Assembly: GCA_937895975.1 (NCBI GenBank)
Contig: CALBLG010000121.1
Coordinates: 1 to 22,815, forward strand
Direction of reading: 5' to 3'
Length of the DNA stretch: 22,815 nucleotides
From: an uncultured Slackia sp.
GTDB lineage: Bacteria; Actinomycetota; Coriobacteriia; Coriobacteriales; Eggerthellaceae
Part shown: one piece after another, positions 16,950-22,815 of the stretch
Position numbering within the stretch: the first letter of the stretch is position 1
Layout: each line of letters starts with the position of its first letter
Notes under the pieces: model-generated
Told to the model about the DNA's origin: nothing
The model's database searches: none
What the model saw: the letters and a program-made list of their open reading frames with translations, nothing else
Translations under genes and position numbers: made by a program

Positions 16950-17019
16950 GATGCCGTTGGGCAGCCTGTCGCAGGGACGCCTGGAACGTTGTCCCGAAGA
17001 CAGGCTGCCCAACGGCATC
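16950..17019. repeat. 21-bp perfect inverted repeat (long hairpin)
   Basis: Bases 16950-16970 and 16999-17019 are perfect inverted repeats. The 28-base loop contains a further GGGAC/GTCCC stem (16974-16978 with 16991-16995). There is no T run on either side, so it is not a standard terminator. It lies in a 319-base gap between iorB and the cytochrome gene; 16856-16949 holds nothing that I recognise. Confidence 0.8.
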
Positions 17020-17069
17020 TCTGATAGTCGTGATTCCATGACACCTTATCTACCAGGCAAAACGCAAAG

Positions 17070-17106
17070 ATTACCCTGCAGGGGTAATGGGCGCGCACGC
17101 AATAAT
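17070..17106 (+). promoter_or_regulatory. Palindromic operator candidate before the cytochrome operon
   Basis: ATTACCC and GGGTAAT (17070-17076 and 17082-17088) are arms of a palindrome with a five-base centre. A possible -10 (AATAAT, 17101-17106) places the palindrome centre near -34. LuxR-family proteins often bind palindromes here, and a LuxR gene lies downstream, but this is a guess. Confidence 0.3.
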
Positions 17107-17174
17107 CCCCCATCATGGCCCTTGTCGAAGCCGCCGCACGGCGGCGCAATCCGCGAAAGGGAGAAGGGGGAGAC

Positions 17175-17783
17175 ATGACCGAAGAGCACAACGTCGCGAC
17201 CGACGCTGCGACCAATGAATCGGCTCACGCGCCCAAATCGAAAAACAAGAAAAAGCCGGCCATCGTCGCCGCAACGGTCGTTGTGGTGCTGGTGCTTGCT
17301 GGCGCCGGCTTCTGGGTGTGGCATGAGCAGCCTAGCTTCTGCAATGCCATTTGCCATAGCCCAATGGACAATTATGTCGAAAGCTATTCGTCGGGCGACC
17401 AGGGCATGCTCGTCACCAAGCATGCCGAGGCCGGCAAGAACTGTCTCGATTGCCACAATCCGGTGCTCACCGAACAGCTGACCGAGGTGTGCGCCTGGGT
17501 TGCCGACGAATATCCCATGACCGATGACGGCATGCTGAACACCGGCAAGGAAATCGCGAACGAAGAATTCTGCACGAACGACGGTTGCCACAACATGCAA
17601 GACGTGGTGGACGCCACGTGGGGCTTCGAGGGCAACGATGCCAAATACAATCCGCATTCTAGCCACCAGGACAACCAGCTCGAATGCGACGATTGCCACA
17701 AATCGCACGAGACCAGCACGCTGTACTGCGCCAAATGCCACGACCTGAACGTGCCCGAAGGCTGGGAGGCCGCCCATGAGTAA
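17175..17783 (+). CDS. Membrane-anchored multihaem cytochrome c (NrfH/Cgr1-like)
   Basis: The 202-residue protein has a lysine-rich N-terminus, one membrane helix (about 28-50) and an exported domain with five possible haem sites. Three are standard CXXCH (residues 90-94, 171-175, 185-189), one is CX3CH (56-61, CNAICH) and one is CX4CH (133-139, CTNDGCH). NapC/NrfH proteins of this type take electrons from menaquinol and pass them to a partner reductase. The ATG at 17175 follows GGGGGAG directly; an upstream GTG-type start at 17115 lacks a ribosome-binding site. The gene overlaps the flavoprotein gene by eight bases, so the pair forms an electron-transfer operon like cgr1-cgr2 of Eggerthella lenta. 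The number of haems actually bound is not known. Confidence 0.85.
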   Translation: MTEEHNVATDAATNESAHAPKSKNKKKPAIVAATVVVVLVLAGAGFWVWHEQPSFCNAICHSPMDNYVESYSSGDQGMLVTKHAEAGKNCLDCHNPVLTEQLTEVCAWVADEYPMTDDGMLNTGKEIANEEFCTNDGCHNMQDVVDATWGFEGNDAKYNPHSSHQDNQLECDDCHKSHETSTLYCAKCHDLNVPEGWEAAHE

Positions 17784-19485
17784 TGTGACCCGCCGCAATT
17801 TCTTCAAGGGTGCCGGCGTTGCCGCGCTGGCCGCCGCTGCCGCCGGTTCGCTTTCCGGCTGCGGAAACGGTTATGAAAGCAACGAGCCAATCAAAGATGA
17901 AACCACGCAGCGCCCCGCCGGCCCCAGCTGGCTTGGCGAGGCCCCCGTTATCGACGAGACTGAGATTACCGAGACGCTCGACTACGACGTCGTGGTCGTC
18001 GGTCTGCGCACGGGCGGTCTGCCGGCGCTCATGTCTGCCGCCGAAAACGGCGCGCGCGTGCTCGGCATCGAGCAGATGAGCGCCATCGCCGAGCCTCGCG
18101 AAGATCTCGGTGCCGTCAATTCCCGCTATCAGCTCGAATCATTCAAGGAATTCCCTCAGTTCGAAATTGACAAGATGGAAATCATGGAAGACATCGTGCG
18201 CTATGCGAATGGCTTCGTGAATTACGACCTCATCAAGCTGTGGGCCGATGAGTCGGGCGACATGATCAACTGGCTGTCCGACATCATCGAGCGCGACGGC
18301 AAATTCCAGATGCGCTTCGAGGGCTCCGTTGGTACCGAGGGCCAAGGCGCGCGCGACAAAGCGTGGGCCACGGGACACAGTCCCGAGAAGCTTGTCGACG
18401 ACAAGGAAATCACGTTTGGCGGCGTGATGCGCGACTACGCCATCGAGAACGGCGCCGAGATTCGCTACGACACCATGCTGGTGAAGTGCGAGCAGGACGA
18501 AAACGGCCGCGTGACTGGTGTCATCTGCCGCGATGGCAACGATTTGCACTGCATTCGCGTGAACGCGAGCAAGGGCGTCATTCTGGCTACGGGCGGCTAC
18601 GTTGCCAATACCGAAATGGTCGAGGCTCGCCAGGCGTGGAATAATCGTCTGAAGATCAACATCCCCATCGGCGGCAGCTGCACGGGCGACGGCATCAAGG
18701 CCGCCATGTGGTGCGGTGCCACCATCGATCCCATTGGCTGCGCCGTTACGTTCAATCGCGCGTGCTGCAAGCCCGACGAGGTTGCCGGCAGCGATCTGAA
18801 AGGCAAGTGGTTCTGGTTCGGCGAGCAGCCTTTCCTGAAGATCAACTTGCAGGGCAAGCGTTTCTGCAACGAAAGCGGTCCGTACGACTACATGCTGCAT
18901 TCCGCCTACATGCAGCCGTACCACACCTACGTCGACATTTGGGATTCCGATTACGTTGCGCAGGTCAAGCAACTTAACGAGGTTGGCTGCTGCCGACTGT
19001 ACCCATTTGACAACGGTGCGCCGTCGAACAAAGACATCTCCGACATGCCGGCGATGTTCGAAAAACTCGAAGAGGCCGGTTACATCCAAAAGGCCGACAC
19101 CATGGAAGAGCTTGCTGCCAAGCTGAACCTTCCTGTCGAGACGACCGTTGCCACGTGGGAGCGTTACAACAAGTTCGCCGAACAGGGCAAAGACGAAGAC
19201 TACAACAAAGAGCCGTATCGTCTCACTTCGCTCACGCACCCGCCGTACTATGGCGTGCGCACGGGCGCATGGTTCCTGGCCACCATCGACGGCTGCCCCA
19301 TTAATACCGATATGCATCCGGTGAACGAGGCGGGCGAACAAATCGATGGCCTGTATCTGGTCGGCAACGATTCGGGCGGCTTCTTCAGCGTTAGCTACCC
19401 GAATCTCATGACGGGCTTGGCCGCAGGCCGCACCATGACGTTCGGCCGCCGCGCCGGCATGCTTGCCGCCACGGGCCAAGCGTAA
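17776..19485 (+). CDS. Tat-exported FAD-binding reductase of the fumarate reductase/Cgr2-like family
   Basis: The 569-residue protein starts with a Tat motif (TRRNFFKG, residues 5-12) followed by a possible lipobox (LSGC, Cys29). The FAD domain starts DYDVVVVGLRTGG (about 69), where the usual GXGXXG is changed to GLRTGG. The C-terminal FAD motif is GLYLVGNDSGGFFSVSYPNLMTGLAAGRT. Fumarate reductases carry a substrate-binding Arg near here, which I do not see, nor their QxHPT histidine (AVTFNRACC in that area). Five Cys lie close together (302, 313, 322, 330, 331). It probably receives electrons from the overlapping cytochrome gene and reduces an unknown organic acceptor outside the membrane. 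The start is preceded by GGGAGG. Confidence 0.85.
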   Translation: MSNVTRRNFFKGAGVAALAAAAAGSLSGCGNGYESNEPIKDETTQRPAGPSWLGEAPVIDETEITETLDYDVVVVGLRTGGLPALMSAAENGARVLGIEQMSAIAEPREDLGAVNSRYQLESFKEFPQFEIDKMEIMEDIVRYANGFVNYDLIKLWADESGDMINWLSDIIERDGKFQMRFEGSVGTEGQGARDKAWATGHSPEKLVDDKEITFGGVMRDYAIENGAEIRYDTMLVKCEQDENGRVTGVICRDGNDLHCIRVNASKGVILATGGYVANTEMVEARQAWNNRLKINIPIGGSCTGDGIKAAMWCGATIDPIGCAVTFNRACCKPDEVAGSDLKGKWFWFGEQPFLKINLQGKRFCNESGPYDYMLHSAYMQPYHTYVDIWDSDYVAQVKQLNEVGCCRLYPFDNGAPSNKDISDMPAMFEKLEEAGYIQKADTMEELAAKLNLPVETTVATWERYNKFAEQGKDEDYNKEPYRLTSLTHPPYYGVRTGAWFLATIDGCPINTDMHPVNEAGEQIDGLYLVGNDSGGFFSVSYPNLMTGLAAGRTMTFGRRAGMLAATGQA

Positions 19486-19497
19486 AGTCCATCTACC

Positions 19498-19527
19498 GTG
19501 GCGGGCGGCTCTCTTCCCGCCCGCCAC
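19498..19527 (+). other. GC-rich hairpin after the flavoprotein gene
   Basis: An 11-bp perfect stem (19498-19508 with 19517-19527) lies 12 bases after the stop codon. It has no T run and may protect the mRNA end or act in factor-dependent termination. Confidence 0.6.
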
Positions 19528-19633
19528 ATTCCGGCGCCTTCGCGCGTCGCTTCCTTCAAAACTTCCTTCAAGCCTTTCGCGCCTCCCCTTATGCGCGATT
19601 GCGCTTCACCCCTCTGGCGCCGTAAGGCGCTCC

Positions 19634-19668
19634 GCCCGGCACCTTCCCCCATAGGTGCCGGGCTTTTT
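19634..19668 (+). terminator. Intrinsic terminator before the luxR-type gene
   Basis: An 11-bp perfect stem (19634-19644 with 19653-19663) is followed by TTTTT. Confidence 0.9.
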
Positions 19669-19676
19669 GCTACAAT
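19668..19676 (+). promoter_or_regulatory. Extended -10 promoter of the LuxR-type gene
   Basis: TGCTACAAT is an extended -10 that begins at the last T of the terminator's T run. The start would be near 19683, giving a leader of about 35 bases. Confidence 0.5.
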
Positions 19677-19717
19677 GGCACGGTTTACCAGGGAAAATAT
19701 GCAAAGGGAAGGCGATT

Positions 19718-21142
19718 ATGGCAAGAAGTGCCTATGGTTCATCGTTTTGGCGGGTCGCTTTCGCGCTATGCCTGATGCTCGGCGCCGCGTCTTTCATGAA
19801 CATTGTCGTGTTTCCCATGTTCGACCATGTGTTTAGCTTGGCCCGCGATATCTCGGTGCTCACGAACGCGGTATGCCTGATTGGCGTCGCCCTTGTTGCG
19901 GCGTTTCGCTCATCGCTGCTCGACTCCCATGTCATCAACGCCGCTTCTCTGGTGTGCCTTGTCGCAGGTGCGTGCGGCGTTTTCGTTGCTCTTGCCATGG
20001 CGAATGTCCCGTTTCTCGTTGCGTCGTCGTGCGTGCTTGCTGCCGCCCGCGGATGGGTGAGTGTTGTCGTGGGTGTCGCGCTTTCCCGCTTCGAAGTGGC
20101 CGAAATCGCTCAAGCCATCACCCTCGCTTTTCTCGGGAACTGCGCGTTTGACTATGCCGCCTGGCTTTTGCCGTCGAGTGTGGGGCTTGTTGCATTCGCC
20201 CTGCTCCCCATTGCGTCTTTGCTGCTTGCTCATGCCATTGCGAAACCGGTGCTTTCGGAAGTGCGTGCGTCCGACCCGCCCGCCGACGTTGCCATCACGC
20301 AGCCGTCTTCGTTCCTTGCCCTCGGCAGCCAGCTATTCATCTGTCTTTTTCTGTTTCGTGTCGCGTTCGGTTTCTCGTTGCGTTTCGGTGAAGTCGACGG
20401 CGCGCCCTTGGCCGATTTCTTTTCGATCGTTCCTGTGGGCATTCTTGCGGTAGCGACGGTCGCGTCGGCGGGCAAGCTCATGAAGAGCGACTTGCTCGCT
20501 CAAATATCGGTTTTGTTCGTGCTCGCCGGCTTCTTCACGACCACGGTATCGGCCGATTGGTCGCACGCCGCAAGCGTTACGCTGCTCTCATGCGGAAATT
20601 CCTTGTTCGACGTCGTTGGTTGGGTCGTGCTTGCCGCGGTGGGCGCGCGCAACGTTCGGGCGTCGGTTGCGACGGTTGCGTGGGGCCGCGGCGTTTCAGC
20701 CGTGGGAACAATCGTGGGCGCGGCTGTCGCGGTGTGGGCCAATGGCGTATCGGCCACGCATCCCATTGCGGCGCAGTTGATGGCCGGGGCGTTTGTCATA
20801 GCATTCGCGGCTTATGCGCTCATCGGATTGCGCAATTTCAGCTTCATCGACGCCATCAACGGCGTGACCGAGGTCGTCGAGGCCTCCGCAACGGTGGAAC
20901 AGGCGCCCCATGCAAGCCTCGATCAGGTATGTACCACCATATCGGAACGCTATGCGCTCACGCCGCGCGAGCGCGAGGTGTTCGAGATGCTCGCGCGCGG
21001 TCGCGACAGCTTCTATATCCAAGAGCAGCTCACCGTATCGCGCAATACCGTGAAGGCTCATGTCAAGCATATATATGCAAAGCTCGACATACATGCCCAC
21101 CAAGATCTGCTCGATATGGTGGAAGCCGAAATGGCGAAATAA
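19718..21142 (+). CDS. LuxR-family regulator with multi-pass membrane N-terminus
   Basis: The 474-residue protein has about ten to twelve hydrophobic segments over residues 10-375 and a C-terminal LuxR helix-turn-helix (about 410-474; YALTPREREVFEMLARG, then SRNTVKAHVKHIYAKLDIHAHQDLLDMV). Regulators of this form are abundant in Eggerthellaceae and often stand next to the respiratory reductase genes they control, so this one probably senses a signal in the membrane and regulates the cytochrome-flavoprotein or ior/ligase genes. The ATG at 19718 follows AAAGGGAAGG (19703-19712). The frame opens at 19655, but that start lies inside the terminator hairpin. The ligand is unknown. Confidence 0.9.
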   Translation: MARSAYGSSFWRVAFALCLMLGAASFMNIVVFPMFDHVFSLARDISVLTNAVCLIGVALVAAFRSSLLDSHVINAASLVCLVAGACGVFVALAMANVPFLVASSCVLAAARGWVSVVVGVALSRFEVAEIAQAITLAFLGNCAFDYAAWLLPSSVGLVAFALLPIASLLLAHAIAKPVLSEVRASDPPADVAITQPSSFLALGSQLFICLFLFRVAFGFSLRFGEVDGAPLADFFSIVPVGILAVATVASAGKLMKSDLLAQISVLFVLAGFFTTTVSADWSHAASVTLLSCGNSLFDVVGWVVLAAVGARNVRASVATVAWGRGVSAVGTIVGAAVAVWANGVSATHPIAAQLMAGAFVIAFAAYALIGLRNFSFIDAINGVTEVVEASATVEQAPHASLDQVCTTISERYALTPREREVFEMLARGRDSFYIQEQLTVSRNTVKAHVKHIYAKLDIHAHQDLLDMVEAEMAK

Positions 21143-21148
21143 ACACCC

Positions 21149-21176
21149 TTGTCACTAGCGCACTTTAGCGTACAAT
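21149..21176 (+). promoter_or_regulatory. Promoter of the ligase leader
   Basis: TTGTCA (21149-21154) and TACAAT (21171-21176) are 16 bases apart. The expected start (21183-21184) falls on or one base before an ATG, which would make a leaderless transcript. Confidence 0.65.
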
Positions 21177-21183
21177 AGTGCCT

Positions 21184-21252
21184 ATGACTACTGCATTCGA
21201 CATCCAACTCCGCAAAGCCGCGCGCACCGCGTTGGCTGGTCGATGGCTCTAG
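21184..21252 (+). CDS. Possible leaderless 22-residue leader peptide upstream of the ligase
   Basis: An ATG coincides with the predicted transcription start and opens a 22-codon frame ending TAG 21250-21252. The peptide begins MTTAFDIQLRK and ends GRWL, with three Arg and one Trp codon (TGG 21244-21246) close to the stop. There is no ribosome-binding site, so it would depend on leaderless initiation, which is common in actinobacteria. The stop codon touches the 5' arm of the hairpin described next, so a ribosome stalled at the Trp codon would cover that arm. It may be a leader peptide for attenuation, or a chance frame. Confidence 0.35.
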   Translation: MTTAFDIQLRKAARTALAGRWL

Positions 21253-21342
21253 CTTCAAGTTTGCTCCGCGAGCTTGAAGCGCTCTCATTCGCAACGGCGA
21301 AGACGCGCTCGGGTCCGGTTTCCCATTGCAGGCTTGAAGCGC
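21252..21342 (+). promoter_or_regulatory. Leader with two alternative hairpins before the ligase
   Basis: GCTTCAAG (21252-21259) can pair with CTTGAAGC in either of two identical 11-base copies of GCTTGAAGCGC (21272-21282 and 21332-21342). The two pairings exclude each other, as in attenuators. No T-rich terminator is formed by either, so control of translation or RNA stability would be more likely than termination. Confidence 0.35.
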
Positions 21343-21387
21343 CCCCGAATTCTTCTATCGTTTCCGTTTCGAAAAAAGGAGTCGCCC

Positions 21388-22623
21388 ATGCAGCTCACCG
21401 ATGAACAATTCTCTCTTATCAAAGAGCAATTCAAGACCCTGAAAGATCGCTCGCCGTTCTACGCGAAGAAATTCGACGGCATCGATTTGTCCGATGTGCA
21501 AACCCAGGCCGATTTCGAGAAGCTTCCCTTCTCCGAGAAGGCCGACCTGCGTGACGCTTATCCGCTGGGAATTCAGGCCGTACCCGATGAAGAGGTCGTG
21601 CGCATCCACAGCTCTTCGGGAACGACGGGTACGCCGGTCATCATCCCGTACACCGCGCAAGACGTTTCCGACTGGGCCGACATGTTCGCGCGTTGTTACC
21701 GCACGGCGGGCATCACGAACAAAGACCGCATTCAAATCACGCCGGGCTACGGCTTGTGGACCGCGGGCATCGGCTTCCAGCTTGGTTGCGAGCGACTGGG
21801 CGCTATGGCCATTCCCATGGGCCCTGGCAACACCGAAAAGCAGCTGCGCATGATGCAAGACCTGCATTCCACGGTTATCACGGGCACCAGCAGCTATGCG
21901 CTTCTGCTCGCCGAGGAAATCCAGAAGCGCGGCCTGCGCGACAGGCTCGACCTTCGCAAGGGCGTCATCGGGTCCGAGCGTTGGGGCGATAAGATGCGCC
22001 GTCGCATCGCCGACGAAATGGGCATCGAGATTTTCGACATCTACGGCCTTACCGAAATCTATGGCCCGGGCATTGGCATTTCTTGCAGCGAACACCATGG
22101 CATGCATATATGGAGCGACTACGTATACTGCGAAATCGTCGACCCCAAAACCGGCGAGCCGCTGCCCGATGGCGAAACCGGCGAACTCGTGCTCACCACG
22201 CTGCGCAAGCAGGGGGCGCCGCTCATCCGCTATCGCACGCACGACCTCACGCGCATCATTCCCGGCGATTGCGCCTGCGGCCTGAAAGATTCGCGCATCG
22301 ACATCCTCGTCGGCCGCACCGACGACATGGTGAAGGTGAAGGGCTGCAACATGTTCCCCGCGCAAATCGAGGAAGTTATCAAGTTCACCGATGGTGCCAG
22401 CTCTGAATACCAAGTTATGATCGAGGCAGTGAACGGTCGCGATGTGCTCACGGTGCTTTTCGAGACCCCGCTCGAAGGCGAAGAGAAAGAAAAGTGCGAG
22501 CAGGAATTAGCGCTGCTCTTCAAAGCGAAGATTGGCTGCACGCCCGAGGCAAAAGGCGTGCCCATGGGAGAACTCCCTAGGTCAGAGAAGAAGACCAAAA
22601 GAATTTTCGATTCGCGTTACTAA
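21388..22623 (+). CDS. Phenylacetate-CoA ligase family protein (PaaK-like)
   Basis: The 411-residue protein is an adenylate-forming ligase that interconverts aryl-acetate, ATP and CoA with aryl-acetyl-CoA, AMP and pyrophosphate. Key motifs are the P-loop-like SSSGTTGTPV (about 75-84), YGLTEIYGPG (about 218-227), YRTHDLTRI, GRTDDMVKVKGCNMFP (about 308-323) and the C-terminal RSEKKTKRIFDSR with the catalytic Lys region. The ATG at 21388 has AAAAAAGGAG at 21372-21381; the upstream frame to 21274 has no such site. Paired with iorAB in this window it may release energy or CoA from aryl-acetyl-CoA, or activate aryl-acetates, but its direction and substrate are not shown by sequence. Confidence 0.92.
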   Translation: MQLTDEQFSLIKEQFKTLKDRSPFYAKKFDGIDLSDVQTQADFEKLPFSEKADLRDAYPLGIQAVPDEEVVRIHSSSGTTGTPVIIPYTAQDVSDWADMFARCYRTAGITNKDRIQITPGYGLWTAGIGFQLGCERLGAMAIPMGPGNTEKQLRMMQDLHSTVITGTSSYALLLAEEIQKRGLRDRLDLRKGVIGSERWGDKMRRRIADEMGIEIFDIYGLTEIYGPGIGISCSEHHGMHIWSDYVYCEIVDPKTGEPLPDGETGELVLTTLRKQGAPLIRYRTHDLTRIIPGDCACGLKDSRIDILVGRTDDMVKVKGCNMFPAQIEEVIKFTDGASSEYQVMIEAVNGRDVLTVLFETPLEGEEKEKCEQELALLFKAKIGCTPEAKGVPMGELPRSEKKTKRIFDSRY

Positions 22624-22638
22624 TAAAATCGCAGGTCA

Positions 22639-22662
22639 GGAAGCGTCCAGAAGGGCGCTTCC
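22639..22662 (+). terminator. Hairpin after the ligase
   Basis: A 7-bp stem (22639-22645 with 22656-22662) lies 15 bases after the stop, with a poor T tail. It is probably a weak terminator. Confidence 0.5.
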
Positions 22663-22674
22663 CTCGTTCAAGGC

Positions 22675-22733
22675 AAAAAAGTTCAAACTTTTTCAAAATT
22701 CTCGTTGACATTGGGGTGGGAAGTGCGTAATAT
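22675..22733 (+). promoter_or_regulatory. Strong stable-RNA promoter with A-tract palindrome
   Basis: TTGACA (22705-22710) and TAATAT (22728-22733) are exactly 17 bases apart. Upstream is AAAAAGTT-CA-AACTTTTT (22676-22693), an AT-rich palindrome resembling an UP element; AAAAAAGTT also precedes both tRNA promoters. The start would be near 22740. Confidence 0.8.
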
Positions 22734-22739
22734 ACTACC

Positions 22740-22815
22740 TCGCGCCGAGCACGAAACACGAAAGCGAAGCGCAACCGCCTGAGCCGAAAAGCCCAGGTCG
22801 GGAACCTTGAGAACC
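22740..22815 (+). ncRNA. Possible rRNA operon leader, cut by window end
   Basis: The 76 bases after the promoter contain no ORF and end in AACCTTGAGAACC, similar to the CTTTGAGAAC-type sequence often found before 16S rRNA. The rRNA itself is not in the window, so this is an inference from the promoter and that motif. Confidence 0.4.

Noticed and set aside
18139..19527. A 462-residue minus-strand open frame opposite the flavoprotein gene
   Set aside because: Antisense shadow; the plus-strand flavoprotein has clear Tat and FAD motifs.
21274..21387. A longer N-terminus for the ligase
   Set aside because: The extension has basic, non-conserved sequence, no ribosome-binding site, and the strong AAAAAAGGAG site sits directly before ATG 21388.

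Overview
The window looks like a chromosomal segment from an anaerobic, GC-rich gut actinobacterium of the Eggerthellaceae/Coriobacteriia (inference). The reasons are a membrane-anchored multihaem cytochrome paired with a Tat-exported FAD reductase (the layout of the Cgr1/Cgr2 operon of Eggerthella lenta), a LuxR regulator with a multi-pass membrane N-terminus, an indolepyruvate:ferredoxin oxidoreductase with a phenylacetate-CoA ligase, GTG starts, and strong GC preference at third codon positions. No phage structural gene, transposase or CRISPR array was seen.

Layout. 1-5334: the C-terminal part of a YhaN-like ATPase, then purA, purD and a HemW/HemN-like radical SAM gene. 5335-5700: a compact intergenic locus that reads as a candidate type I toxin-antitoxin pair, with a 41-residue hydrophobic peptide on the minus strand and a convergent small RNA on the plus strand. 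5760-6650: a stable-RNA locus with tRNA-Phe(GAA), two identical tRNA-Ile(GAT) and tRNA-Ala(TGC). 6690-9136: a membrane J-domain protein overlapping typA/bipA by one base. 9361-10605: a parvulin-type foldase lipoprotein. 10620-11230: repeats and tRNA-Ser(GCT) with a duplicated 3' end. 11233-13242: a DUF2207 membrane protein. 13578-14042: purE. 14328-16855: iorA-iorB. 17175-19485: multihaem cytochrome plus flavoprotein reductase. 19718-21142: LuxR-type membrane regulator. 21149-22623: a leaderless 22-codon ORF, a leader with alternative hairpins, and a phenylacetate-CoA ligase. 22705-22815: a near-consensus promoter and what looks like the start of an rRNA leader.

How the genes may work together. 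PurA, PurD and PurE belong to purine synthesis but lie in three separate transcription units. The right half looks like an aromatic amino-acid catabolism and respiration neighbourhood. IorAB would oxidise aryl-pyruvates to aryl-acetyl-CoA and reduce ferredoxin, and the PaaK-like ligase would interconvert aryl-acetyl-CoA and aryl-acetate. The cytochrome and flavoprotein between them would pass menaquinol electrons to an unidentified organic acceptor outside the membrane, and the LuxR protein is the obvious local regulator. The flavoprotein lacks recognisable versions of the fumarate reductase substrate-binding residues, so its acceptor is probably not fumarate.

The intergenic regions are rich in structure. 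There are three copies of a dispersed palindromic element (one in reverse orientation) whose outer stems covary, a 21-bp perfect inverted repeat, a 135-bp inverted-repeat element, and a 23-bp duplication of the tRNA-Ser 3' end that resembles an integration site. Everything here comes from reading the sequence by eye; no database search was possible.
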